Source: Macrotrachela quadricornifera (Eukaryota > Rotifera > Eurotatoria > Philodinida > Philodinidae). From it: 64,000 nucleotides of DNA. Location: contig JAJEKB010021035.1 of NCBI GenBank assembly GCA_022393335.1, positions 721,813 to 785,812 of the forward strand. Reading direction: 5' to 3'. Numbering within the stretch: the first letter of the stretch is position 1; each line of letters starts with the position of its first letter. Both the position numbers and the translations under genes were made by a program. Positions 10,979 through 22,860 of this stretch are shown one piece after another. Below the pieces are notes generated by a model, which was not told the origin of the DNA, did not search any database, and was given only the letters and a program-made list of their open reading frames with translations.

Positions 10979-12010
10979 TTATAGACCTGGTAATATTCTT
11001 GGTGAGCGTTCCATGGATGCAAGTTGTTGTTGCGATGATTGTGAATTTCGTAAGCGATAAAGGTTATACGTAGGTAATCCTATCACAATAACGAAAAGAA
11101 TACATTCGATAATAGCATATGGTAGTTGACATTTATTAATATAAATGAATGGATCAATATATGATACTAGAACTGACGAACCTACTGAAATAAAAAGAAT
11201 GATCGATAAAATACGTAATACTAAATATCTGGCACTATGGTGAATATCAAGAAAATTGCAATTGAAAACAGAGTAGGAAACATAGTTCAACATAACAAAA
11301 TTACGTAGGAAACGTAATTGTTCACGGGCCGAGATGTAATCTCTTAAGTCATCGAAACATTTCTCATTGTCGTAGGAAAATCTTGGCTCATATAAATTAA
11401 CAATACCACAATGCTTGGTATTGTATGGACATAACTTTGGTAGATTTTTACTAGTTCCATCATACAACGCTTTCAGTCCAGGCAAACCCAGAGCAAGCAT
11501 AGAAACACTAAATAAAAGTGATTGTCGGAGCATAGCACGGGCTGATGAGCTAAAATTTTCCTTATAATCAGCCAGTTTCCGAAAATTACGATGACACAAT
11601 TCAACTGCCACAAAAAAGCATACAACTTTTACAATCCATACAGCCGCATCATTGGTGTCAACTGAATCGCCACAATTTCGAGCAACCAATATACAGTTGA
11701 TGATAACCAGTGGAATGACGATATAGATTTCAATTGATATACCAAATGCAGCAACACCGCTTGCATAGATAATTATCGAAATTTCCACAGCAATATATTG
11801 TGAACCATGAATAAATATCAGACCGTCTGATTTCTCTGTTGAATTCGATGAATACATAATTGTGTCGATAATTGAATAACCAAGTAGCAAGACAATGGAT
11901 ACTATACGGGCTACAAGCAGGCCTTTATGAACATCATCCCGGTTTTTAAAGTGAAAATTGATAAACCAATGATAAAAACTGATTAAACACTGTTTGAAAC
12001 AGTCAGCCAT
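10979..12010 (-). CDS. multi-pass membrane protein of unknown family
   Basis: A 343-residue uninterrupted frame runs from ATG at 12010 (MADCFKQC) to TAA at 10979-10981. The start was chosen because a pyrimidine run ending in CAG directly precedes it (12021-12014 on the minus strand), suggesting a 5' UTR intron. Hydrophobic segments are seen at about residues 30-53, 66-86, 87-105, 117-133, 160-180, 264-286 and 297-320, so six or seven membrane spans are likely. A cysteine-containing loop lies around residues 190-225 (KLCPYNTKHCGIVN). The tail is Ser/Gln-rich. The loop cysteines and absence of a signal peptide suit a plasma-membrane protein. No known family was recognised. It is not clearly a GPCR, since no DRY- or NPxxY-like motif is visible. 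Confidence 0.75.
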   Translation of the reverse strand: MADCFKQCLISFYHWFINFHFKNRDDVHKGLLVARIVSIVLLLGYSIIDTIMYSSNSTEKSDGLIFIHGSQYIAVEISIIIYASGVAAFGISIEIYIVIPLVIINCILVARNCGDSVDTNDAAVWIVKVVCFFVAVELCHRNFRKLADYKENFSSSARAMLRQSLLFSVSMLALGLPGLKALYDGTSKNLPKLCPYNTKHCGIVNLYEPRFSYDNEKCFDDLRDYISAREQLRFLRNFVMLNYVSYSVFNCNFLDIHHSARYLVLRILSIILFISVGSSVLVSYIDPFIYINKCQLPYAIIECILFVIVIGLPTYNLYRLRNSQSSQQQLASMERSPRILPGL

Positions 12011-12090
12011 AGTTCTGAAAAAGAACAATTTTTGTTAGATGGAAATAAAATTAGGTAAAAGATGATTAATTTTAAATAATATATGATACT

Positions 12091-13658
12091 ACACTAATCG
12101 ACGATCTTTTCCTTGATCTTTTCAGATTCTTGATTTTTTTGATTATCAGTCAAGATTCTTTTAAATCATGATTTTCAGGCAAGGTTCCTTTGAGAGGAAA
12201 GAAAAAAAGATTCTTACTGGAAGTTCAAGATGACAAGAAACTTGTCTGATTACTCTGAAGAAAAAGAATCAGGCCAGAATTACAAGATATTCAAGAATTT
12301 TTTAAGTTCAGACAAGAATCTTTTTTCTTTCCTCTCACAAGAATCTTGGCTGAACTCCAAAACGAAAAGAATCTTGCCTGATTGATCGGGAAAACAAGAA
12401 TCTAGAAAGAACCTACAGGATATATATGGTTTCTTGAAGTTCAGGCAAGCTTCTTTTTTCTTTCTTTCAAAGGTTCTTATATGACCTTCAAGATCAATAG
12501 CACGTGTTCTCCTTGTTTAAATACATGTATAAATGCAGCCGTATAACCTTTATATATTCATTTATAATGAAAGAAGTAATGTTTTCACTATACTTTGAGT
12601 AAGTAACTTTTCAAGATAGTCGAACGTGTTGAAAAGACATTCACCTATTTTCTTTTTCTATTGAATGTGGAGAGAAGACAGTAAAATACAACAATGATTT
12701 GTCTTTCGAAAAATTGTATTTGTCATTAACATTTATTTTTTCATTTGTAGATATTTTTCTTATAGAAAACAACCAAGAAGATTTAAGTAATTTTTTTTAG
12801 CAATATTATTTTTAATTTAGATGATAGGGATCTGTACCTATAATATTCTTTTTTTTCGAGTTGCATATTGCCTTTATTTTTAGAACTATCACCTCATACA
12901 GTAAACCAAAGACAATGGAAAATACATCGAAAACAACAAGCTCTCTCAACTTAATTATCTTTACTGCTTCCAACTGTAGAACAATTTCTAGTAACGAAAA
13001 GAGATAATCATAATGTTGTAAAAACAAGCGCCATTTATTTCTAGGAGTGTCAGCCTAGTATTAGTATTTCATTAATTTATTGCTAACTCTAATTCTTTTG
13101 TATAATGATCCTGAAGTAACAGTATTGCAGCTTGTACTGATTAATGTAATGTTAAAGCAATAGTTACATCTCTGAATGGTATCAATAGTTTTGTATAAAA
13201 AACTATTGATCTCAGTCAAAGATGGAAGCTTTGCTTTAACGTTACGTTAATCAATACAAACTGCGATACTTTTGCTTCAGGATCATTATACAAAAGTATT
13301 GGTGTTAGCATTAAATAAATGGAATGTTAATAGGAATTCGACACCCTTATTTGAATCACAAGAATCAATCAGAAACTTCAAGAAAAAGATTCAGACAAGA
13401 ATTCAAGAAAATAAGAATCATGCAAGAATTGTAAGAAAAAAAGAATCAGACAAGAAAACAAGAAGACAAGAATCTTGTCTGGCAATGACTTTCTTGCCTC
13501 GCCAGACAAGATTCGGTCTACACGAATCTTGACAGAAGATCAAGATCTGTTTTTCCAGGCAAGATTCTTGTATAGAAGGAATAGTAAAAAGAATCTTGAC
13601 TGAAAATCAAGAAATTCAAGAATCTGGAAAGATCGAGGACAAGATCATCGATTAGTGT
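12091..13658. mobile_element. 1.6 kb element with long repetitive inverted ends
   Basis: The left end (from ACACTAATCGACGATCTT at 12091) matches the right end (13658 backwards, ACACTAATCGATGATCTT) as inverted repeats. The similarity continues inward for roughly 300-400 bases through many copies of AAGATTCTTG/CAAGAATCTT words. The interior (about 12490-13350) has no transposase frame. It holds a second inverted repeat (13058-13316). This suits a non-autonomous DNA transposon of the foldback type. A target-site duplication was not identified. Confidence 0.65.
13058..13316. repeat. inner foldback inside the 12091-13658 element
   Basis: Arms near 13058-13160 and 13209-13316 pair through TTTTGTATAATGATCCTGAAG-like and ATTAATGTAATGTTAAAGC-like stretches. 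The loop holds a further short hairpin (ATCAATAGTTTT / AAAACTATTGAT near 13180-13210). Confidence 0.6.
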
Positions 13659-13857
13659 AAGATCTTGGATTCGATTATTATTTATAACATTTCCATTATC
13701 TTAACGACAGTTCATACTAACATAAACCAATCTATTTTCGTTTCATCTATATTGTGTCATTACTGACTGTCTTACAAAGCATATGATGCCGTGTATTAAT
13801 TTTCAGGAAAGCTCTTTCCCCAAAGAGGAAAAAAATTCTCGAAACAGAATTTAACTT

Positions 13858-13958
13858 GAGGATGAGGATGGAAACATGAACACACGCGAATACACAGACA
13901 CAAGGCCTCTCTCTCCCTGAGGGTGAGGACGGAAAGACGAACACAAGCGAAAACACAG
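13858..13958. repeat. two 41-base direct repeats, 61 bases apart
   Basis: A GAGGATGAGGATGG...GAACACACGCGAATACACAG unit (13858-13898) recurs as GAGGGTGAGGACGG...GAACACAAGCGAAAACACAG (about 13919-13958). The minus-strand open frames over this stretch are repeat translations. Confidence 0.55.
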
Positions 13959-14326
13959 ATTTGATAATTAATGACAATGGCAAAGTACGCTACTAATAAC
14001 ATTGGTTTCGTGAAATGTGTTTTAGACATGATGTGTTGATATCACAGATTTACAGTTTTTAATACACTTGGGTAGCTAAAACGAATTTTTGCTGAAAATT
14101 TCAACGGTTTTTAAAGGGAAACTGCGTGAGGAAATTTTTTTCTGCCTGGAAATTTCTTTCCTTGCTCATTATACCCTCACCTTCAAGTCCAGCGACCTCA
14201 TTGAAAACAAAATTTTTCTCTTTGAAATTATTATGAAGCATAAAATCTAAAAACGGTAGTATTCTACAGTTACACCATCCCAGGTCGAAAGTACCTCATC
14301 GGATCGGACAATATTGCTGGCCTTAG

Positions 14327-14774
14327 GTCGATTTTATCATATAACTAGACAAGTAAGTATTTCTTTGACTAAATAATTTTTTTATCCATTTCGGTTCCAT
14401 TTGTATATCCAAATGAAACAATAAGTATTTTACTAATTTAAAAAATCTTTTGTATTTATTTATTTTAGGTCCAGAGATATATCTACATGAACAAGTATAA
14501 TATTAAGTAGAAACATTTTTATTTATTTATCTTAGGCCCAAATATATATATAGATGGAAAAGTAAGTATAATATTAAGGAAAACATTTTTTTTTTTTTAT
14601 TTTCGGTCCATATATATATCTACATGGAGAAGTAAGTATGATATTGATTAAAAAAAAATTGTTTTTTATTTATTTTAGGATGATTTTCATATACAATTAT
14701 TTCAGTAAATATTTTATTATGAAAATAATTTTTTTGTATTTGCTTTAGGATTATTTGGATATACGATTAATGGT
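14327..14774 (+). repeat. seven-unit tandem array with splice-like borders round 26-base cores
   Basis: Cores begin at 14327, 14394, 14469, 14536, 14606, 14679 and 14749 (period 67-75). Most are 26 bases long with the consensus GTCCA.ATATATATCTACATG and an A-rich end. Five of seven are preceded by a pyrimidine run ending in AG (for example TTTATTTATTTTAG). Six of seven are followed by GT, mostly GTAAGTAT. Units 2 and 5 have CG in place of AG, and unit 2 has ATAAGT in place of GTAAGT. It can be read either as a minisatellite or as a string of microexons with about 44-base introns. No flanking coding exon was recognised. Confidence 0.65.
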
Positions 14775-14989
14775 AACAAGTATTTTACCTACGGAATCCG
14801 TATAGAATCCTGTAATATCCGACGGGATCCGATTGGCGGATTGCTTGACCTGGGATACAATTTTTTCCAGTAAGAAGTCGTAAATGGATGTTGGAAAAAA
14901 CCCAAATCGGCTTTGTTGGCTTGTGCCTGAGTCATTATCAATTTGTCGTGCTTCATAGAAAATGTTGACAAGCTGCATTGAGAGGTAAA

Positions 14990-16560
14990 TATATTAATAG
15001 CTTGATTCCCGTTCTCTGCCTTCTGTTCTGTTTATTTATTTAACGAATTTTTTCTTTATTGTAACATGATTCTGAAAGTAATAAGTCTCCCTAGGTAAAG
15101 AATCTCACGAAAAACCGCCGTAAGGCGTGAAATATCAAAATGCGATTTCGACTGGTTTTTCATTACATGTAAATCATATCATATATTTGCTTTTTCAATA
15201 TGGCAGGAATTGGGCTAATTTGAGAACGGCGTAACTAGCGGTTCCTAAAACCATATAAAAGGTTTAACTAGCTCGGATCAATGTAGCCAGTGAAAACTAC
15301 ACTTTTTTTCATGAGTACTCTCAATCAACTAGCCTCCCTCAACATGACTACACTTATCTGAACTTTTCGAAACGTTCTCGTCAAGTTAACAACAGATTAC
15401 TTCTTTCACGCTGATCTAGCATGCAAGCCAAACCAAGCCGATTTAGTATATTTCACTTGTTATACGTATTAAAATTTCATAATTTTGCGTTCGATGATGG
15501 TGAGGATGTTCAGTGCTCATCCAAACTCCAAACATATTGGCCTGTTTTGTATTCATTTAGTTTAAGGGCAAACTTCGCTTTAGAACATATTATTTTTCGG
15601 AAAGATCTAAGTTGAGTTTTCATCATAGGAAGATGCAGCGAAACTTCGCCTTTTGAAACAGATATAGACTTTCGAGAAACCATCGGATTCTTGCTGGCTT
15701 TTCGCACGAAATTTAGAATCCAGTACTATGTTTTTCCGAAAGAATTTTCATAATTGTTAGCATATTCTAGTCTTGGAAAATCTCAGTTGTCACTTGCATT
15801 AGCCTTCAAGAGAACATTTTTATATTAATCAGTCTCATCAATGACATCCATATATTTTGATCTGTTACGATCTTAGAAACAATTCGTTCACATATATTCA
15901 AAATATGACGTCATAGTTTGACTTTTTCTGTATTTGAAGTAACGAACCTGTTTCTCAAATATCTGTAGTATTTTTCCCTAAATTCGGTTTTTAACCACGA
16001 AAGTTTATATAACTTCATCGCGATTCGGGTATAATCGATATTTTATTTTGTTTTAAAGCTTTGCATCAGAGCCAGCTTTTCATCGGACGAATTTATGATT
16101 GTTGTTTCCTGAATTGAGACAACTGGAATTTATTGCCGCTGGGCAAACCCTTTTTATGCTTAGTTTGAAAATCTGCTAGTAAGATGACCATTAAAAATGA
16201 ATAGAAAGAGATTTCGAAATTTTGCCCGATGCAAAGTTGCGCCCTGAGATTAGCTTTAATTTGAAACGAGCCTGAACTCTTTACTCCTTCTTATGACTGA
16301 ATTATTTCAATTCTCCAAGGAGACAGGAGAATAGACCGAAAGTACGGTGTACTGGAGAACATCAGGTTAAAATCTTACCGTAAGTGCTTTTCACCACAAC
16401 CACTCATTCGTGGTAGTTGAAGCTCAAATAGTTTGTTTTGAGTGCAAAATCATTTTTCAGAGAAGTATTACAATAAACTAATGATAGTCATATAACATCA
16501 GTATTATGAAACCATCGTCTGATTCAATACTAACAATACATACTATTTTTGAATTTAGGA
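14990..16560. other. intergenic stretch, no gene recognised
   Basis: No domain-bearing frame, tandem array or long inverted repeat was seen. The short overlapping open frames around 15421-15707 lie on opposite strands and are unsupported. Confidence 0.35.
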
Positions 16561-16629
16561 AGATGTAGCTCCTCGTGGTCCCTCCGAATATATGTTGTCG
16601 AAGGGAGGAGTTAATCCCTCCATCCTTGG

Positions 16630-17110
16630 CTCCCCCACTGGTACCTAGAACTTTTTAGATCCTACGTAACAACGCTATCAAGAGCTTCAACAGTTCAATC
16701 TAGGGATGTTGTCTAGAACATTTTAGAATCTACTGGGACGTGATACCTACAACTATTTGGTTATTAGGTGTGAATGGTACAGCTAAATTTTAGGACCTAA
16801 CCTAGAGGTAGGAACTAGATAGCCCAAAGTAGCATCTGTAGATAGGGTCCAGAAGGTTCTACAAGACATTCATAGATAGGCTTTATAAAGTTCTACATGA
16901 CATTCATAGATAGGCTTTCTAAAGGTCTACATGACATTCATAGATAGGCTTTATAAAGTTCTAGATACCATCTTCAGATAGGCCTGAAAGAATTCTAAAT
17001 AGCATTGTTAGGTGCACCCAAAAAACGGTAGCCATCTCCTCTAGGTAGAACTCAAACACTTCTATGGACTACTCCTAGATAGATACTAAAAGATTATAAG
17101 GACAAACCTA
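16630..17110. repeat. degenerate minisatellite, clearest as 34-base units at 16857-16992
   Basis: Four 34-base units start at 16857, 16891, 16925 and 16959 (TTCTACATGACATTCATAGA-type, then TAGGCTTTATAAAG). More degenerate relatives (CTAGAAC..TTTTAGA..CTAC, ATAGGTAGGAACTAGAT) extend on both sides. No coding sense is evident. Confidence 0.65.
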
Positions 17111-17429
17111 GATCATCGGCCGTAGAGTCAGTAGGCTTCGGAAAGCTCGCGTCTTCCCTTGATTGGAAGATTGAAGACTTGGAGAGACTAAATTCGATCT
17201 ATATCTTTGGGAGTCTTTAGCAGCGTGACAAAAAATGAATAAATAGTTTCTTTTTAAACTATTTTGCAAATGTAACAGCCTTTGACATCAATCGCTACCG
17301 AAAATTCTAAGCAATGCCTACAATTAGTTGCCAAAGTAGTACAAAGAATGAGTAAAAGAAAAAATCCAACGCTTTTTTTTTAATATTTCGCCGACTCACT
17401 CAGACAAGAAACAAAAAAGTCGATACATA

Positions 17430-17940
17430 AAGGGTGGCCGAGAAGTCCTGTCCAGACTTGAATGGGAAAGTTTTCCTTAATAAAACATGCACTACAAAGT
17501 GGTCTATGATTGGTGTCCTTTAACACATACAGTAAGCAAGTTATAAGCCTAAAAGTATATCTCGCAAAAACTAAAAATTAACTAAGCGTTTTAGGATATA
17601 AAAAGAGAATAACAGACTATGTGCTGCTTAGACATTTAGATTATGACGTATTCACTTTTAAGTCATTCTGTAGGTCATTTTAGAAAGCAATATCTTTTTA
17701 AAATAACTTAAAAGTAAATATATCATGAGCTAAATGTTTAAGCACTGTAGTGTTTATTGGTTTTTTTTATATCCTAAACACATTCAGTTAAATTTTAGTT
17801 TTTGTGAGATATATTTCTACGCTTATAACTTGCTTACTGTATGTGTTAAAGAACATCAATCACAGACCATTTTGTAGTGCATATTTTATTAAAGAAAAAT
17901 TTACTATTTAAATCTGGACATGACTTCTGGGCCATCCCTT
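17430..17940. mobile_element. 511-base foldback MITE, possibly mariner-like
   Basis: The ends AAGGGTGGCCGAGAAGTCCT and, inverted, AAGGGATGGCCCAGAAGTCA begin inverted arms that pair almost to the centre (about 17430-17670 with 17700-17940). No transposase is present. A GGGTGGCC-type terminus is reminiscent of Tc1/mariner elements, but this is a guess from the end sequence. Confidence 0.7.
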
Positions 17941-17958
17941 ATTCTTTAGAAAATTTGG

Positions 17959-18339
17959 TTAGGTCTGACTTTTTTTATCATCTTCCATATCATAGTCCGA
18001 GTCGATAGCAGATTCATCTAACTGGTTTTCTTCAGATTCTTCATAATCCATTTTAACCCTCAAATCAACATCAAGAGATACTTCCGTCTCGACAGAAAAA
18101 CCATTGCTTCTAACGATTGAATCCAATATATCGATCAAATAGTCAGCCACTTCATGTTATTTCGGTGTGAGAGCAACTGAAGGTTTTGGAGTGGTTGCTG
18201 ATGAAAAAGTTTGATGGAACAAAATTGAGGCAACGTTTTCTTGAATTGATTGTACGCATACTTGATGAAAGAGACCGTAGGAAATAATCGGACAATGCAA
18301 GAATGCGTGTACTTCTTTCAATATGAGAAAACAGTACAA
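17959..18339 (-). pseudogene. possible degenerate acidic-tailed ORF
   Basis: Two minus-strand stretches in the same frame, 18339-18157 and 18150-17959, are separated by a single TAA (18154-18156). The second encodes a tail with VADYLIDILDSIVRSNGFS followed by an acidic stretch ending DSDYDMEDDKKSQT. A shared frame across the stop suggests one former coding exon of about 125 residues. The family is not recognised. It directly follows the foldback element and may be transposon-derived. Confidence 0.3.
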
Positions 18340-18419
18340 TAACTATACGCGTGTATAATAGACTACTTTATTCTTTTCTTCTATATGCTTTCGTTAGCTC
18401 GAATGAATATTGAATAATA

Positions 18420-18700
18420 AAAGAAGACAGCAGGTACCGGGATCTATTTTTTTAGGATTTATTCAGATTTTTTTAGTAAGTCCCCATACATGTTAAAACA
18501 AATTCCACATAACTCCTATTGAGGGTGAGGGCAGAAACTAAGTGAGGGTGAGGGCGAGTGCGGGGGATGAAGGGCAAGAATGAGGGTGGGCTGAAATACT
18601 AATACAGCTATATTGTCTGAATAAATCCTTGGTACATAAATAAATCCCAATAAATCCCACAGAAGAAATAAATCCCAAAAATAAGTCTCGGTATGCTCTC
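18420..18700. repeat. GAGGGTGAGGG and AATAAATCCCA simple repeats
   Basis: GAGGGTGAGGG words cluster at 18520-18595 and AATAAATCCC words at 18600-18690. The minus-strand open frame across them is low complexity. Confidence 0.4.
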
Positions 18701-18779
18701 ATACGACTCGTGTAAAAAGTTAGAGTACATTTTGTAAGCTCTCCTTCATCCAAGTAGTTGTCACACAAGAAAGCTTCAT

Positions 18780-21700
18780 ATGTCTAGTTAGAAGTCATTA
18801 TCAGAAGTTAAAAAGTGTGTCACATATGGTCAGTATAAAATGTAATTCATGCAGAAAAAACTGTAAGTCTACATTTCATATAGTTGTGAAAACATTGGCA
18901 TTACATCCTTTTGCAATGTAAATAATTGCACTGCTAGAGAGGATGTGAACTTTATATCTCAACAAGAAAGCCATAGAGAAACTCAAACCCTTTTGAGATT
19001 TTTCTAGTCTCACTAAGACCTACATATGGGCAAAATATCATGTCAAAAACAGAGCTTTACTTGCAGGTGTTCCCTCATTAGTTCGCATTTCTGGAAGTGA
19101 TAATACCTTCTCGTTAACACGCACATCGAGTAACAGCACCATCTTCTATACATTTAATGATTTTGTAACTGAAAGGAAACGATTGTTAAACAAGTGGATT
19201 TAGTAGACACCTCATAATTAATTACATTGACTATAAATATTGGAATAATCATAATACAAGGATATATCATCCTACATAATGGTAAAATCTCTTTTATTTT
19301 CTTAAACACTCACTTTTTTATGCTCAAATTTCTTATCGTTGTTTTGATGATGTCGCAAGCTTAATGTAACGATAGAATTAGAAACTATTCAAACATATGA
19401 GTATATATAGGAACAGAACGAAGCAAAATAATATAAGTAGGCAAAGGTAATTGAAAAGGCTGGATGTAAATCAATAGCCTACTTAGTAAATATTACATTG
19501 CTTTATTTAATTTGTAATATTTTCATGACGTCGTCAAGCAGATGCTGTTTTGTATTTTATTCTATTAACATTATTGACTATGCGCTCCCATGCCAAGAAA
19601 CAAAACAAAATATGTAAAATCCATAAAAATAATGAGAAAAAAGTAATATTATCGTTGTTTTTTTATATAATATACTCTACGAATAGGCCATTGCACATGG
19701 TCTCCAACATATTATATCTTACACATTATTCAACAAAAAATAGGTTAGAAGAAAAGAACAATGAATCTGAATGAATTTGAAATTCGATGAGTACTGGCGA
19801 TATTATTGTGGTCATGATTAACCTTTGATCATAAAGATCGATGGAAAATCAACTCTTTAGATACTACATGTGGGACTCTGCACAATAGATTTTGTAATCT
19901 GAATTTTGCCACATAAAAATCTTATTAATTTGATCTTCTTTTTTGCTGTGAAAATTTCTCTCTTAATCTATCCTACTCCAAAATTATACGAATTTTCTTT
20001 TGTCGTCCAATATGTAATCTTGTCAAAGAAACTGAGAAATATTCTCTCTAGTCACTTTTATTTAGGGCCATTTTGTGGACAAACTATTCTCCATCTTCTT
20101 CGATTTATACTTGAATTTGTTGAAAAATCTTATGGAATTGTCGACTTCTGCTTCTATTGTAGAAGCACTTTATATAAGCTGCTTCGGATATATTTTAATA
20201 TAATTCTATAAACAAACTGCTATTTTTGAAACACAATTTCATTGGTGCAGAATCTACCCGTGTGCGCGAACGACCATTGTTCGGAGAGATTCCCTGGAAA
20301 ATATTTTCTTCACTTAAAAAAGATTTTTTCAATTTTCTGAACGAATGTTGGGTTATTTATATGTTTTTACAAAAACCTTCCACCGTATTTTTTTTCTTTT
20401 CTTTTCATTAAAGTTCCTATAGAATTATCGGGATCTTTATCGAAGTGTCAATAGCATCTACTTTTATTCAGGAGTCGCAGCAGGGGGTATAATAAAGAAG
20501 GATGTGAGAAGGAACAATTTAAAAAAAAAGAAGAAATTTTCTCGGAACACAGGGTTGCAACGAACAAATTGTATACGACGTTGAATAAGAAACGATAGGA
20601 ATGAGCTCAGGCGAGTAAAGTCATTTTTGAATCATTATTTGGTCACGTTATGAGACCGTTCTCTAGGTTTTTACCGAATGCGAAACGAGAACGAATTTCA
20701 AAGATGAACAGTTGTTTCCTCAGTCACGCAATGTCCGTGCATGTTGTTGTTATCCACATGTCTCAATGACTCTTTCAGTAGTTTTACAGGTCATGCATAT
20801 CTCAATCCAAACAAGTCTGGATCCCGTTGTGCTCTTAAAGTTTAGTGTTAACTGAATCCAAGATCAGAGCTGGAAATTCTTAGACCCGATAGATTCAATC
20901 TCTCATCCACATGTGTTGGCATCTTGTGTGAAGATTATGAAAATTCGTGTACGATCAAATCTATACGTTCATAGGGTGTCAAATATGTGCAGTAGCATCC
21001 TCGTTCTGTGCTTCTAAAATAAGCAAAACAATGCATAGTGGCCATTTCTATCTTCCACTTTTACACATAGCAGGAGCGAAACGAAAAGTTAGTCTAAATA
21101 CCATCCTCAACTCGATGTGACAACTCGAAGATGATTCAAAGTTATGTTTACTGTATAACTTATCTTTTAGTGCTCAAAGTTGAATTTAACTCGATACTAC
21201 CTTTCTACTTGTAAAAAGATATTTTCTATCAGTCGATATTTCTGATATATCGTAGCTGCTTTAAGATAACTTACGACTTCATCGATCCAGATGCGCTTTT
21301 TCGAGTCCTCTTTCTGAGTAGAACTTCTGTATGAGTTATGTGATTTTTACGTCCTCCATCGAGTTGTGTTAACTAGGAAAGTCAAAAGTCACCGCTAAAA
21401 CTTGAACTCGATTGAAAAAGTTGACTAGCATATAAAAAGCTATAGTTCGAGCGGGAAGACGCAAGGTCATGTTTCATACTGGTTGACTAACTTACTTTGC
21501 ATAGAAAATTCGATGTTAATTTTGAGTTGAACTGAAATTACTTTACGTGCCATCCTCGTTCTCGTCTACAACCAGTGTCATTGCGTACTACTGAGTGTGA
21601 ATTGCTTTTCTGCTTATTTCCATCAACAACGATGTCAATAAAAACTGTGCATGTTTTGTTCTACTGAGCGACAATCTCAATCGATATGTGACGCGGAGGG

Positions 21701-22860
21701 CTGCTCGCATAGGCATCTATAAGACTATGGCTATGATATAGTACAGCTTCGTTACTGAGTATGTCAGAAGTTTTTAGCAGTGATCGAATTCAGAGAAACA
21801 CCATCGTGCGTATCTCGCCCTGTATATGGGTTTCACGTAAAGTGAAGTCTCATATGGACCCCTTAGCCAAAGCCTGAGGACTTTTTGTTAGACTTGAGGT
21901 AAATTAAACATTTTCTGGAGTTCTGAATCCTCCCGATTAGTGTTGGACAGCGACTAGGTAATGCTAATAACTTGTTTTCAATGCTTCTGAGAGTCTATAC
22001 GTATAAAAAGTGAAAAAGAAGGATTTTAGGAGAAAAGAAGGAAAGAAGGAGCTCTGCGAGACCTGATTATTGAAAATAAGATTTGTATATAAGTTTTTCT
22101 ATGATATAATTTGAAAGATTTTCCTCTCGCATCATGGACGAATGTTGAAGTTATCTTGTCAAATTCTTGCTGTTCGCTAAAGAAAAGCATATTATTTTTC
22201 CTAAAATTCACTTTTAAATGAGAAAGATTATAGACTTTATTTAATTGATTTAAAAATAAGGGAAAGTTTTCGTAAAGAATGTTGCCGTTCGGGAACATTT
22301 TTTATTTTAGCGACAGATTCTGTATCTCTGCTAGCAATTAAGAAAAGGTAGTAAAAATTGATGTAAACGTCTTATACCAAAATAGTACTTCCTTTAAGAA
22401 TTCAATTTAACTTTGTTATACACTGTTGTAAATAGTGTATTAACCTATTCCTCAAATGTTGAACATGATTTAGATGTTGACAATATCAGAAAATTGAATA
22501 ATATCAAGAATTTGTGATAATTTATTTTGTAATGATGAACCAGCTAAGATTAAACAATGTGCAGCAATATAATATTTACAAATTTCCAACAATGATTCGA
22601 GGAACTCTATTCATTACTATATAAATCCATTTCATTTTTGATAATATTTGGATACACAGTTAATAAAACATTAACTTTGCTATTTCTAAGTGTATGATCA
22701 AGAATTTTATCTATTTATACATTACTTTTAAAGATATTATTGAAACAAGCGATGATTATTAATTAGATACGTATATCAGTAATTAAGCATATATTTTTTG
22801 TTTTGAAAAATTGAAATTCAAGATAAAAACAACCGTTTATAACTATTTACAAAATACTAT
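18780..22860. other. 4 kb intergenic stretch
   Basis: No supported gene was found. One minus-strand stretch at about 22610-22480 reads LEICKYYIAAHCLILAGS followed by about 20 more open codons ending at TAA. The adjacent frame upstream also looks protein-like (NVLLTVYPNIIKNEMDLYS, about 22660-22620). Together they may be a decayed exon of an unrecognised gene. The rest has no recognisable structure. Confidence 0.3.

Noticed and set aside
10979..12028. Alternative start 18 bases upstream (TTG) for the membrane protein
   Set aside because: The extra codons lie in a pyrimidine run ending in CAG that looks like a splice acceptor. The ATG at 12010 is preferred.
22480..22610. Minus-strand AAHC-containing stretch resembling a trypsin-like protease motif
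   Set aside because: Only the four letters AAHC match. The context (no preceding WV.TA, no following protease blocks) does not fit a serine protease.
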